Below, piece after piece: positions 20,068 through 28,582 of a DNA stretch of 64,000 nucleotides (positions are counted from its first letter, which is position 1; the number at the start of each line of letters is the position of its first letter). The notes beneath the pieces were generated by a model. The model saw only the letters and a list, made by a program, of their open reading frames with translations, did not search any database and had not been told where the DNA came from. This DNA is from Marinobacter litoralis (GTDB taxonomy: Bacteria; Pseudomonadota; Gammaproteobacteria; Pseudomonadales; Oleiphilaceae), in NCBI RefSeq assembly GCF_016427555.1, contig NZ_JAELVS010000001.1, positions 310,001-374,000 of the forward strand, written 5' to 3'. A program made the position numbers and the translations under genes.

Positions 20068-21026
20068 TAACGACTCCGGTGCAGTAGATACAGAAAAGTT
20101 GGCACACCCAGCAGGGCAGTAATAACGCCCACGGGAAGCTGCTCAGGCGCGATCACCGTGCGGGCGAGAGTATCCGCCAAGACAAGCAGAGTGCCACCCG
20201 CCAAGGCGCTGGCGGGCAAAATGATGCGCTGGTCGTTGCCCAAAACCAGCCGAAGCATATGCGGCACAATCAGACCGACGAATCCGATACTGCCGGCGGT
20301 TGTCACCGCCGTTGCCGTCAATAGGCTGGCAAGAACATAGATAGTCCATTCAAGCGGGCGCACCGATACCCCGAGTGCCGCCGCTTGCATGGGGCCACGC
20401 GCCAACACGTTCAGATTTCGGGCAAGCGGCATAATCACCAGAATCGCCAATACAAGAACCACGAATGCGGGCCAAGGGGTACGAGCGTAGGAAACATCGC
20501 CCATCAGCCAGTACAGCATGCCGGGGAGTTTGTAAGACGGGGTTATCGCCAGCATCAGGGTAATCACGGCTCCCCAACCAGCCGCTACCACAACACCCGT
20601 CAGCAGCAAGCGGGAGGCTGTCCAGCTGCCGGTGCCGTGGGCCAGTCCGAACACCAGCACCATTGCCAGCATCGCACCGGCAAAGGCGGAACCCGAGATC
20701 AGCAACGCCCCCATTCCTGCCAGCATCGCCAACAACGCGCCCACAGCAGCACCGCCGGATAACCCCAGCACGTAGGGATCCGCCAGTGGGTTGCGAAGCA
20801 GCACCTGCATCAGGGCTCCCGCCACCGCCAACAGGCCGCCGGTGGCGAATGCCGCAAGGGTTCGTGGCAAGCGCAACTCCAACAGCAGCGTCTGGTGCAG
20901 TTTGTTGCCTTCGCCCTGAATAACAGCCCAGAGTTCGGAAGGTGTAATGGTTACGCTGCCTACCGCCAGCGCCAACATAAAGGCCGCCAACGCAATCGCA
21001 CCGAGCACCAGCAGAGAACGGGTCAT
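20067..21026 (-). CDS. btuC: Cobalamin/corrinoid ABC transporter permease (FecCD/BtuC family)
   Basis: Membrane subunit of 319 residues with about nine to ten hydrophobic helices. Family markers are LRLPRTLAAFATGG, GALMQVLLRNPLADPYVLGLSGGAA, and GSIGFVGLIVPHMLRL, the FecCD coupling region. It works as a dimer with BtuD. It is 39 bases downstream of the binding-protein gene in the same operon. Confidence 0.94.
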   Translation of the reverse strand: MTRSLLVLGAIALAAFMLALAVGSVTITPSELWAVIQGEGNKLHQTLLLELRLPRTLAAFATGGLLAVAGALMQVLLRNPLADPYVLGLSGGAAVGALLAMLAGMGALLISGSAFAGAMLAMVLVFGLAHGTGSWTASRLLLTGVVVAAGWGAVITLMLAITPSYKLPGMLYWLMGDVSYARTPWPAFVVLVLAILVIMPLARNLNVLARGPMQAAALGVSVRPLEWTIYVLASLLTATAVTTAGSIGFVGLIVPHMLRLVLGNDQRIILPASALAGGTLLVLADTLARTVIAPEQLPVGVITALLGVPTFLYLLHRSR

Positions 21027-21065
21027 GGGGCCGGCACCTCTTTATTCTGGTGTTTACCGGCTTCA

Positions 21066-21950
21066 CTAGCGTCCACGGGCAACATCCAGTCTTTGGCAAA
21101 TATCACGACTCGCTTCGAGAAGCCGCGGGGTCGGCCTTGAGATTGGTGATGCGGGTACAAAGAACAGGTTGCGTTTTGCCACAGCGGTCATTCCCGAATA
21201 GCTCTTCCAGTGATCGAGTTGGTTATCTTCGATACCCTCAACACTTGCGGTAATAATTGCATGGGGGTCGGCCTCCAGCACCACTTCTGCGCTGATTCTC
21301 GGCACCAGCCGCGGCATGTCGCCAAAAACGTTCACCCCGCCGCAAAGCTGAACCACTTTTCCAATCAAATGGTCATCGTTGATCGTCATCAGTGGCGTCT
21401 GCCAGACTTGATAGAAGACCGGTATAGGCTCTACGTTCCGGTACTGCTCTGCAATCTCGGCTATCCCTTTTCGGAAACGTTTTGCTTCTGCAAAGCCTTC
21501 TTGTTCCGTGCCCGCCAGTATCGAAAGCTGTTCAATGACTTTGGAAACGCCCTCAAAGGTACGTGGTTCAATGGCAAACATGGGCAAACCCAATGCCCGC
21601 AGCATCTCCATTTGTGCGGGTGGATTACCGGTTCGCCAGGTGATCACCAAATCGGGCTGAAGCGCCAACAGCGCTTCCAGATCTATCCGGGTGTGATTGC
21701 CCACCAAGGGCAAATTGCGAGCTGCCTCGGGGTAATCGCTGTAGTTCACCACAGCGACCACCTGATCGCCCGCTCCCGCCGCAAACGCCAGTTCCGTGGC
21801 GCCCGGAGACAAGGTGGCGATGCGTTTGGCCGGTTGATTCAGGCAAAGCTCTGCCCCTTGATCGTCCGTTACACAAACGGCTGCTGCCATCCCGAACGGT
21901 GCCAGTAGCATCAAGCCCAACAGCAGGACTACAGCGCTCCACTTTGTCAC
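21066..21950 (-). CDS. btuF: Cobalamin-binding periplasmic protein
   Basis: Class-III solute-binding protein of 294 residues that delivers corrinoids to BtuCD. A Sec signal peptide covers about residues 1-24. The mature part opens with RIATLSPGATELAFAAGAGDQVVAV, typical of BtuF, and has a later ALLALQPDLVITW. Two GTG codons are possible. The one at 21950 is preferred because GGAGG lies five bases upstream; the one at 21956 overlaps that sequence. There is no lipobox Cys, so it should be soluble in the periplasm. It follows btuB closely. Confidence 0.92.
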   Translation of the reverse strand: MTKWSAVVLLLGLMLLAPFGMAAAVCVTDDQGAELCLNQPAKRIATLSPGATELAFAAGAGDQVVAVVNYSDYPEAARNLPLVGNHTRIDLEALLALQPDLVITWRTGNPPAQMEMLRALGLPMFAIEPRTFEGVSKVIEQLSILAGTEQEGFAEAKRFRKGIAEIAEQYRNVEPIPVFYQVWQTPLMTINDDHLIGKVVQLCGGVNVFGDMPRLVPRISAEVVLEADPHAIITASVEGIEDNQLDHWKSYSGMTAVAKRNLFFVPASPISRPTPRLLEASRDICQRLDVARGR

Positions 21951-21978
21951 TGGCACCTCCCCGGTCTAATCGCACCGT

Positions 21979-23787
21979 TTATCGAATGTCGTAGCGAACA
22001 GTCAGCATGGCGGTGCGGCCTGCCGCAATGTAGTCCAGGTCTTGAGAGCTGGAATATCGAGCCGTGCTGTACTCTTTGTCCAAAACGTTGGCCACGGTAA
22101 GACGCGTTGACCAATCCTTTGCAAATTTCCAGCCCGCGCGCAGGTCTAATGTCGCAAACCCTGACAACCGATCATCGTTAGCAGCATCATCGTAGCGATA
22201 ACCTTCCGCAATCACTGTGCCACCAAAATTCCAGGTACCGATGTCCTTGCTCAAGTCGAGTCGCAAGGTTTTGCCACTGCGGCGCTGGAGGCGATTACCG
22301 GTTTCTCGGTTTTCAGGATCAAGCAGAGTCAAAGCGGCATCACCACGCCAACCGTCGCGCTCAAAGCCTGCACCAAATTCCACACCACGAATCCGGGCTT
22401 CGTTAACGTTCATTGGTGTCCACATACCGCTAGGTGTGGGAGCCCATGCAATCAGATTGTCCACATCCAGCTGGAACAGTGCAGTGTCCCAGAACCAATA
22501 CTGGTAGTGCCCACTGAAACCAACTTCTACAGTCGCAGATTCTTCAGCTTTAAGGTCCGGGTTAGCGCCCGGGAAGTACAAATCATTAAATGTCGGGGCG
22601 CGGAACGCGGTACCGTAGCTCAGCCGTACACGATGAGAACGATCGAATGCATGCCCTAAAGCAACACTACCGGTTTCGTTCTTCCCGTATGCCTCGTTAT
22701 CATCCCCTCGCAAACTCAGCATCAGATCGGTCGGCCCGAAATTCAAGCGAAGCTGCGTGTAAAGCGCCATGTTAGAACGGCTGGTCTCGGCATAATCTGT
22801 AGTGCCACCCACCTCATCGTTCATCAATTCAGTGCCAACAACCAGCTCATGTACATTCCAGGTAAACGTATTGTCCCAGCGAGCTGCACGGGATCTTGTG
22901 TCAAATGTGCTACTGAAGGTAGGCGTGACATTGTCGGTTTCATCACGCGACTCAGAAAACTGCAACGACTGACGCCAATGCTCACTCACCGGAGTTTCTA
23001 ATCCAAAGCCAATGGTCCGGAGCATGTAATCGATGTTGCCACCTTCGTACTCAGTATTACCTTCGCTCTGAACCACCACCAAACTGGCTTCGCCGCCAGA
23101 GTCCAGCTCATGGACAATCCGTCCGACTCCTGCAGTGTTTCGGAAACCTCGATCCTCACCATCTGTGATTACCGCCGTACCGTCGGTTTCCTTATGCAAG
23201 CCACTTAAACTAAAGCGAGTGTTGCCTGCGCTTGCGGCCACACCAGCGCTGCCTTTTTGAGTATCGAAGTTGCCCGCACCGAGCTCGACCCAACCAGCAG
23301 GTGTCTCTTCCGGATCAAGCGTAAATGCCTGAATCACGCCACCTACGGCATCGGAGCCGTAGAGCGAACTCTTTGCGCCACGAACGATTTCAACACGCTC
23401 AACAAGTTCTGCAGGAAAGTACTGCCAGGATGGACCACCCGAGGTCGCTGATCGTAAACGCACACCATCCACTAAGAGCAGCGTTGAATCATTCGCCGTG
23501 CCACGGGTGTATACACTCGTGGTTTTTCCGAACGATCCGTTGCCTGTTACGTTAATACCCGGCTGACCACGCAGAAGTTCAGCAAAGTCGGACGGATTTT
23601 GCTGACGAATAGCTTCTTCATCGAGCACGGTTACGGACGACAAACTTTCGCCCGCGGTCAGAGGGCCTAGAGTCGCCGTTACGACGATGGGTTCAAGTGT
23701 ATCGCTGTCAGACTGTCGATCAGTGGCAGTCGCAGGAAACGCCAATGGCAACAAAATTAGCGCCGAAATGGCCTTCGAAGGATTCAT
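21979..23787 (-). CDS. btuB: TonB-dependent vitamin B12 outer-membrane receptor
   Basis: Outer-membrane beta-barrel transporter of 602 residues importing cobalamin with energy from TonB-ExbBD. A signal peptide precedes a TonB box-like segment (DTLEPIVVTA). The plug domain shows FAELLRGQPGINV and VERVEIVRGAKSSLYGSDAVGGVI, which are classic plug motifs. The rest is barrel, ending in an aromatic-containing strand (TAMLTVRYDIR). The ATG at 23787 is used; an upstream GTG (23799) is possible. The cobalamin riboswitch precedes it, consistent with repression by adenosylcobalamin. The exbB-exbD-tonB operon at 48674-51000 could energise it. Confidence 0.95.
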   Translation of the reverse strand: MNPSKAISALILLPLAFPATATDRQSDSDTLEPIVVTATLGPLTAGESLSSVTVLDEEAIRQQNPSDFAELLRGQPGINVTGNGSFGKTTSVYTRGTANDSTLLLVDGVRLRSATSGGPSWQYFPAELVERVEIVRGAKSSLYGSDAVGGVIQAFTLDPEETPAGWVELGAGNFDTQKGSAGVAASAGNTRFSLSGLHKETDGTAVITDGEDRGFRNTAGVGRIVHELDSGGEASLVVVQSEGNTEYEGGNIDYMLRTIGFGLETPVSEHWRQSLQFSESRDETDNVTPTFSSTFDTRSRAARWDNTFTWNVHELVVGTELMNDEVGGTTDYAETSRSNMALYTQLRLNFGPTDLMLSLRGDDNEAYGKNETGSVALGHAFDRSHRVRLSYGTAFRAPTFNDLYFPGANPDLKAEESATVEVGFSGHYQYWFWDTALFQLDVDNLIAWAPTPSGMWTPMNVNEARIRGVEFGAGFERDGWRGDAALTLLDPENRETGNRLQRRSGKTLRLDLSKDIGTWNFGGTVIAEGYRYDDAANDDRLSGFATLDLRAGWKFAKDWSTRLTVANVLDKEYSTARYSSSQDLDYIAAGRTAMLTVRYDIR

Positions 23788-23870
23788 ATCATCACTCACA
23801 GTTCACCGCACGCACCCGCGCGGTCGGTCATGGTTACTGCGAAGGACAATTATGGTGATCGGACGGGGGT

Positions 23871-23920
23871 GGAGGGCGTGCAGTGCTGATGAGCCGGATC
23901 ACCCACCGCCGTCGCCCTCC
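23871..23920 (-). promoter_or_regulatory. Possible riboswitch expression-platform stem before btuB
   Basis: A perfect 8-bp inverted repeat, GGAGGGCG (23871-23878) and CGCCCTCC (23913-23920), lies between the riboswitch core and the btuB start. No T-tract follows on the minus strand, so control is more likely at translation or through long-range pairing than by simple termination. Confidence 0.4.
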
Positions 23921-23954
23921 GCAACGTCTGGTGTACAGAGCTTGAGAAACTCCG

Positions 23955-24140
23955 TCTTTCAGGCCGGTCTCCGGACTTTCAGGTGGAGGCCGTGCTCCGG
24001 AGCAATCACCTTCCCATGCCTTTGGCACAGTGGCGTAACGGATTGCTATTAACCTGATTACCGTTGCGGGGGCAGTACTGGACTCTCACCAGCTTCCCGT
24101 TTCACTCTAGGGATTCATCCGACTATCGCCAGTCTGAAAT
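23955..24140 (-). promoter_or_regulatory. Cobalamin (adenosylcobalamin) riboswitch
   Basis: The minus strand carries the conserved blocks of the B12 riboswitch in order: GAAACGGGAAGCTGGTGAGA, then CCAGTACTGCCCCCGCAACG, then the B12 box region GCCACTGTG with CATGGGAAGG, then AAGTCCGGAGACCGGCC. The element lies about 170-350 bases upstream of the btuB start and downstream of the cobD/cobC-type gene. It should reduce expression of the btuB-btuFCD-cobBOQ-bluB operon when adenosylcobalamin is plentiful. Confidence 0.96.
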
Positions 24141-24195
24141 GAACATGCAGAGCACCTGAAATCGCGGGCAAGACTACCAACCGGGGTGGGGGTGG

Positions 24196-25242
24196 TCAAT
24201 GACATATATGAATTCCCGACAGAGCTGCCGTCAGGCGGGTCCAGCCGGCCTCATTCGCAGGCAAACCAAAACGCAGAGCCTCGGGAGTATCGAAGCACCG
24301 CACCAGAATTCCGCACCGGGCGAGACTGTCTGCTATTTCCGCTGCCTGCGGATGTCTTACCGTCTGAAACAGCAACGCACCAGAAGGATGACCCAGACCG
24401 TGTTGCTCAAGCAATGCAGATAATCTGGCAGATGCTTCTTTTTGCTTGATCAATGCTTCAGCTTGCCAGTTCTCGTCTTGCAAGACTCGCTTCATCAGAT
24501 ATCGCGCAGGGCCGCTTACAGGCCAAGGCCCGAGTTCGTGGTTGACGTGTTTTGCCAGCTCACGCTCTAACAGCGCCGCGCCGGCGCGAATTCCGGCCAA
24601 ACCGAAAAACTTGCCTAATGACCTCAGTATGATGAGATTGGCTGCGCCCGCCCATGGGTCGAGCATATGTCCGGGAAGCCCCTCAACAAACGCCTCATCC
24701 ACCACCAGCCAGCCACCGCGCCGCGCTAGCCGTTGCCGCCATGCCATTAATCGCTCGGGCGATAACACCTGCCCGGTCGGATTGTTCGGGTTAATCCAAA
24801 CCACCACATCCACCGTATCCAGCCAGCTCAGGTCATCCGCCAGCGCCTGTTGCGCTGAAATACCCACCACATCAAAACCCGCCCGCTGCCAGGCATGGCC
24901 ATGCTCCCGGTAACCCGGCATGGGCACCGCCACCCGGCCAACGCCGTGCAAGTGCTTGCGAACGACCGGCAATGCCATGATGGCTTGCTGGCTGCCCGCC
25001 ACAGGCAGACAGGCCGCCTCGGCCGGTGCACCGGCCCAATGACGAATGATGTCTTCCAGACCATCATCCGGCTCGGGCAGGCGCTGCCAAACCTCCATGG
25101 GAATTTCAGGGATCGGATAAGGAACCGGGTTTATGCCGGTAGAAAGATCCAGCCACTGGTCTCGGGGTATGCCCCATTTGCGCACCGCGGCTTCCAGCCT
25201 GCCGCCGTGCTCGGGGCTCTCGGGTGAATGAAACGGAATCAC
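24196..25242 (-). CDS. cobC: Threonine-phosphate decarboxylase (CobD/CobC-type, PLP-dependent)
   Basis: Class I/II aminotransferase-fold enzyme of 348 residues supplying (R)-1-amino-2-propanol phosphate, the linker of the nucleotide loop. Signature segments are LDLSTGINPVPYP, WINPNNPTGQVL, VVDEAFVEG and the PLP-lysine motif SLGKFFGLAGIRAG. The GTG start at 25242 overlaps the cbiB stop (GTGTGA) and has GGAGG upstream; a longer ORF to 25296 lies inside cbiB and is unlikely. Symbols differ between organisms (cobD in Salmonella, cobC in Pseudomonas). After its stop, about 55 bases lead to the riboswitch. Confidence 0.92.
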   Translation of the reverse strand: MIPFHSPESPEHGGRLEAAVRKWGIPRDQWLDLSTGINPVPYPIPEIPMEVWQRLPEPDDGLEDIIRHWAGAPAEAACLPVAGSQQAIMALPVVRKHLHGVGRVAVPMPGYREHGHAWQRAGFDVVGISAQQALADDLSWLDTVDVVVWINPNNPTGQVLSPERLMAWRQRLARRGGWLVVDEAFVEGLPGHMLDPWAGAANLIILRSLGKFFGLAGIRAGAALLERELAKHVNHELGPWPVSGPARYLMKRVLQDENWQAEALIKQKEASARLSALLEQHGLGHPSGALLFQTVRHPQAAEIADSLARCGILVRCFDTPEALRFGLPANEAGWTRLTAALSGIHICH

Positions 25243-26195
25243 ACGGCACCTCCGGCCCAAAAACCAAAGGCAAACAGCGCCAAGACAATCAACCAAAGCC
25301 CCACACCTCTTTGGACCAGCCCGATCGCCCCTTCAACTGTTAGGGCGGTTGCCTCAGGGCCGCTGCCCAAGCGTGGGCGTTGTTTAACGCCACTGGCATA
25401 AGGTGCCGGGCCGCCGAGGGAAACCCCCAGCGCTCCGGCTCCGGCCGCCATCACCGGGCCGGCATTGGGGCTGTCCCATGTTTTCGCCTGACGAAACCAG
25501 CACGACATCGCCAGCTGCGTGTTGCCCATTAGCGCGTAGGTCAACGCGGTCAGCCGTGCAGGCACCCAGTTCATAAGGTCATCCAGCCGGGCGGCAAAGC
25601 GCCCGAAATAAAGATAGCGCTCGTTACGATAGCCCCACATGGCATCCAGCGTGTTCACCAGCCGGTGCAAAACCACACCCGGCAAGCCCGCCACCAGGAA
25701 CCAAAACAAGCTGGCAAACACGGCATCCGCGCCGTTTTCTAACATGGACTCGGCGGCGGCCGCGGCCACCCCGCTGTCGGAAAGTGCCTCGGCATCGCGG
25801 CTCACAATGCGCCCCACCGCTTCCCGGGCTTGTTCACCATTACCCTGAAACAAAGCGTTTGATACCGCCTTGCCATGCTCGGCCAGGCCCCGCAGCGCAA
25901 TGGCCAGCCACAGCACAAGCGCCTGCATCCCTAACGCCGCCCAGCCACTCAACAATTCCTGTAAAGCCATTGCCGCGGCGACCAGGGGCATCATTAACAA
26001 TACGGCTGCAATGCCACCGATCATCACACTGCGGCTCGATTGTTGCGGCCGCCGATTAAAGCGCCGCTCAACCCAGACAACCACTCGGCCAAAGCCCACC
26101 AACGGGTGCCAACGGCGCGGTTCTCCAATCAAAACATCCAGCAAAACCGCAGCGCAGCAAACGGCTACCGACATTGAAAACGCATCCAAGACCAT
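25239..26195 (-). CDS. cbiB: Adenosylcobinamide-phosphate synthase
   Basis: Integral-membrane protein (CbiB/CobD) of 318 residues that attaches aminopropanol phosphate to adenosylcobyric acid. Motifs visible are LLDVLIGEPRRWHPLVGFGR near the N-terminus, VVSRDAEALSDSGVAAAAAESMLENGADAV in the middle, DAMWGYRNERY and AYASGVKQRPRLG. The ATG at 26195 gives the standard MVLDAFSMSVAVCCAAVLLD beginning; the longer frame to 26339 would overlap the divergent cobT gene. It is translationally coupled to the downstream decarboxylase. Confidence 0.94.
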   Translation of the reverse strand: MVLDAFSMSVAVCCAAVLLDVLIGEPRRWHPLVGFGRVVVWVERRFNRRPQQSSRSVMIGGIAAVLLMMPLVAAAMALQELLSGWAALGMQALVLWLAIALRGLAEHGKAVSNALFQGNGEQAREAVGRIVSRDAEALSDSGVAAAAAESMLENGADAVFASLFWFLVAGLPGVVLHRLVNTLDAMWGYRNERYLYFGRFAARLDDLMNWVPARLTALTYALMGNTQLAMSCWFRQAKTWDSPNAGPVMAAGAGALGVSLGGPAPYASGVKQRPRLGSGPEATALTVEGAIGLVQRGVGLWLIVLALFAFGFWAGGAV

Positions 26196-26299
26196 ACCCT
26201 CACGAAGAATGCCGGCAAGTCTACCCGACCCGAGCCTTACCTTGACACCATTGGGCCACAGATAGACCATCCTCACTTTCTGTTCACAAGGAACACTCC

Positions 26300-27358
26300 A
26301 TGCCTCTGCCCAATAGCTGGCTTCAGCCGCCCTCCACACCCTCCAGTGCGCATTTAGAGCTTGCCGAAGCTCGTCAGCAAGTACTTACTAAACCGCCCGG
26401 GTCGCTAGGTAAGCTGGAACAGGTCGCTATTACGCTCGCCGGTCTTTCGGCCAGTGAAACCCCGTCTGTTGATCCGGTTCGTATGGTGATTTTCGCCGGT
26501 GATCACGGCGTGTGCGCCGAAGGGGTGTCCGCTTTTCCACAGGCGGTTACCGCGCAAATGATTGCCAATTTCGCCCATGGCGGAGCTGCCATCAGCGTCA
26601 TGGCGAAAGAATTGGGCGCCAGTCTGGAAGTGGTAAATCTGGGCACCGTTGCAGATGTGCCGGCGTTGCCCGGGGTGATTAACGAAATCATCGCTCCCGC
26701 CACGGCGAATATGGCTCAGACCTTCGCCATGACACCCGAGCAGGTCGAAGCGGCGCTGACCAGCGGCGACAACGCCGCGGAACGGGCAAAAACAGCTGGT
26801 TGTCGATTGTTTATCGGTGGCGACATGGGCATTGGCAACACCACCAGTGCCTCGGCCATAGCCTGTGCGCTCTTGGGCCATTGCCCCCGGCAGTTGGTCG
26901 GGCCGGGCACCGGTCTAAATGCGGAAGGTGTATCTCGAAAAGCCGCAGTGGTTGAGCGAGCCCTGGCTCGCCACGGTGACAGCAAAGACCCACTGACGGT
27001 GCTGGCGTCGTTAGGCGGATTCGAACTGGCCGGTTTGGTCGGTGCCATTATGGGCAGCGCAGCCCGAGGTATTCCGGTGCTGGTGGATGGTTTTATCGTC
27101 TCGGCCGCTGCGCTGATCGCGGTTCATCAGCAACCGGGCGTGCGCGACTGGCTGTTGTTCGCCCACCGCTCCGCCGAACCCGGGCACAACGCCGTGCTGA
27201 AAGCCTTGGGCGCTTCCCCCTTGCTGGATCTTGGCATGCGATTGGGCGAAGGTAGCGGAGCGGCTGTTGCGGTACCCCTGCTTCGTTCCGCCTGCGCTTT
27301 GCACAATCACATGGCAAGCTTTGCCGATGCCAATATCAGCGGAAAGTCAGAAGAGTAA
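26300..27358 (+). CDS. cobT: Nicotinate-nucleotide--dimethylbenzimidazole phosphoribosyltransferase
   Basis: Activates the lower ligand: nicotinate mononucleotide + DMB to alpha-ribazole 5'-phosphate. The protein has 352 residues, the normal length. Markers are [15 protein letters not shown] near the N-terminus, [36 protein letters not shown] and the C-terminal [19 protein letters not shown]. It heads a plus-strand pair with the phosphatase gene 6 bases downstream. It is divergent from cbiB, leaving about 100 bases for both promoters. It pairs with BluB, which makes its substrate. Confidence 0.96.
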   Translation: MPLPNSWLQPPSTPSSAHLELAEARQQVLTKPPGSLGKLEQVAITLAGLSASETPSVDPVRMVIFAGDHGVCAEGVSAFPQAVTAQMIANFAHGGAAISVMAKELGASLEVVNLGTVADVPALPGVINEIIAPATANMAQTFAMTPEQVEAALTSGDNAAERAKTAGCRLFIGGDMGIGNTTSASAIACALLGHCPRQLVGPGTGLNAEGVSRKAAVVERALARHGDSKDPLTVLASLGGFELAGLVGAIMGSAARGIPVLVDGFIVSAAALIAVHQQPGVRDWLLFAHRSAEPGHNAVLKALGASPLLDLGMRLGEGSGAAVAVPLLRSACALHNHMASFADANISGKSEE

Positions 27359-27364
27359 AACACC

Positions 27365-27961
27365 ATGACCACCATCATCGACCTGATCCGCCACGGCGAA
27401 CCCGAAGGCGGCCCAATGTTCCGGGGCAGCAAAGATGACCCGTTAAGCGAGCGGGGCTGGCAGCAAATGCACGCCGCCATCGCCAGCACCGACCACTGGG
27501 ATGCCATCGTCAGCTCGCCCATGGCCCGCTGCCAACGCTTTGCGGAAACGCTTTCCAGGCAACAGAACATTCCGCTGCATATCGAACACGAACTCCGGGA
27601 AATCGGCTTTGGCGAGTGGGAAGGACTGACCGCAGAACAGGTCGAGGCCGGTTACGGCGATCGACTGAATCGCTTCTGGAAAGACCCGATAAACTTCCTG
27701 CCACCGGGCGGTGAACCGGTCACCGACTTTTACGACCGGGTTATCCACAGCATCCATCGTTGGCAGGAAAAACTGTCCGGGCAAAAGGTATTGGTGGTCT
27801 GCCACGGTGGCGTTATTCGAATGGCCTTAGCGGATGTTCTGGACATACCGCTGGAGAAATCCTTCACCGGCTTTGCCGTGCCTTACGCCTGCCGCAGTCG
27901 TATTCAGGTTGATCAATCCGAGTTTGGCGTGTTTCGCAGCGTGATCAGCCATCAGCCTTAG
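27365..27961 (+). CDS. Alpha-ribazole phosphatase / histidine phosphatase family protein
   Basis: Phosphoglycerate-mutase-like phosphatase of 198 residues. The catalytic RHG motif is in DLIRHGEPEGGPMFRG, with FGEWEGLTAEQV and the second His in VVCHGGVIRM. Its place directly after cobT supports the CobC-type role of removing phosphate from alpha-ribazole 5'-phosphate or from adenosylcobalamin 5'-phosphate. The name cobC is used for another gene in this pathway, so the symbol is left blank. Its last four bases overlap the end of cobU on the opposite strand. Confidence 0.9.
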   Translation: MTTIIDLIRHGEPEGGPMFRGSKDDPLSERGWQQMHAAIASTDHWDAIVSSPMARCQRFAETLSRQQNIPLHIEHELREIGFGEWEGLTAEQVEAGYGDRLNRFWKDPINFLPPGGEPVTDFYDRVIHSIHRWQEKLSGQKVLVVCHGGVIRMALADVLDIPLEKSFTGFAVPYACRSRIQVDQSEFGVFRSVISHQP

Positions 27962-28482
27962 CCTTTGAGGGTCAGCGGCAACCCCGCAACCGACATCACC
28001 ACCTCGTCACAACGCTGGGCCAGTGCCTGATTCAACCACCCCAGCTCATCCGCAAAGCGCCGGGTGAGCGGGTCCATGCCAATGGTTCCCAACCCCACCT
28101 CGTTGGTGACCACCACCACCGAACCGGGATAACGCTCGATCGCACTCAGAAACGCTCCTCGTTCCCGATCAAATACCTCGTCGCCGGCAAACAACAAATT
28201 ACTTACCCATAAGCTCATGCAGTCAATCAGCAACAGCGGCGGGTTAGCCGCTTGGGCCTGGCATTCATCAAGTACATTGGCCAGGCGCAACGGCTCTTCC
28301 CTCAAGCCCCAGTTATCAGGCCGCAGCTGTTGGTGCCGGTGAATACGCTGTGCCATTTCGTCATCGCCCGCCGTGGCGGTGGCCACATACACCACCGGTT
28401 CACCCGCGACCTGTGCCCGCCGCTCTGCCATCGCGGTTTTGCCGGAACGAATGCCACCGGTTACCAACACCTTTAACGCCAT
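27958..28482 (-). CDS. cobU: Adenosylcobinamide kinase / adenosylcobinamide-phosphate guanylyltransferase
   Basis: Bifunctional 174-residue enzyme that phosphorylates adenosylcobinamide and then forms adenosylcobinamide-GDP, the substrate of CobS. The P-loop GGIRSGKT is near residues 8-15 and is followed by RRAQVAGEPVVYVATATAGDDEM. VVVVTNEVGLGTIGMDPLTRRF is the diagnostic CobU segment. The ATG at 28482 is chosen for the MALKVLVTGG opening; the frame extends upstream to 28605 without supporting evidence. It is divergent from the DUF294 gene and tail-to-tail with the phosphatase gene. Confidence 0.95.
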   Translation of the reverse strand: MALKVLVTGGIRSGKTAMAERRAQVAGEPVVYVATATAGDDEMAQRIHRHQQLRPDNWGLREEPLRLANVLDECQAQAANPPLLLIDCMSLWVSNLLFAGDEVFDRERGAFLSAIERYPGSVVVVTNEVGLGTIGMDPLTRRFADELGWLNQALAQRCDEVVMSVAGLPLTLKG

Positions 28483-28582
28483 GCCAAGCCTCCTGAAGGC
28501 CCGTGAGAAAGGGCCCAAAGGTACACCAAAAAAAACCACAACTGCTATAGTTTGGCCAGAACTCGTATTTGCTGGAGAAAGC

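Noticed and set aside
26242-26270. TTGACA as a sigma-70 -35 element for cobT
   Set aside because: No convincing TATAAT-like element lies 16-18 bases downstream.
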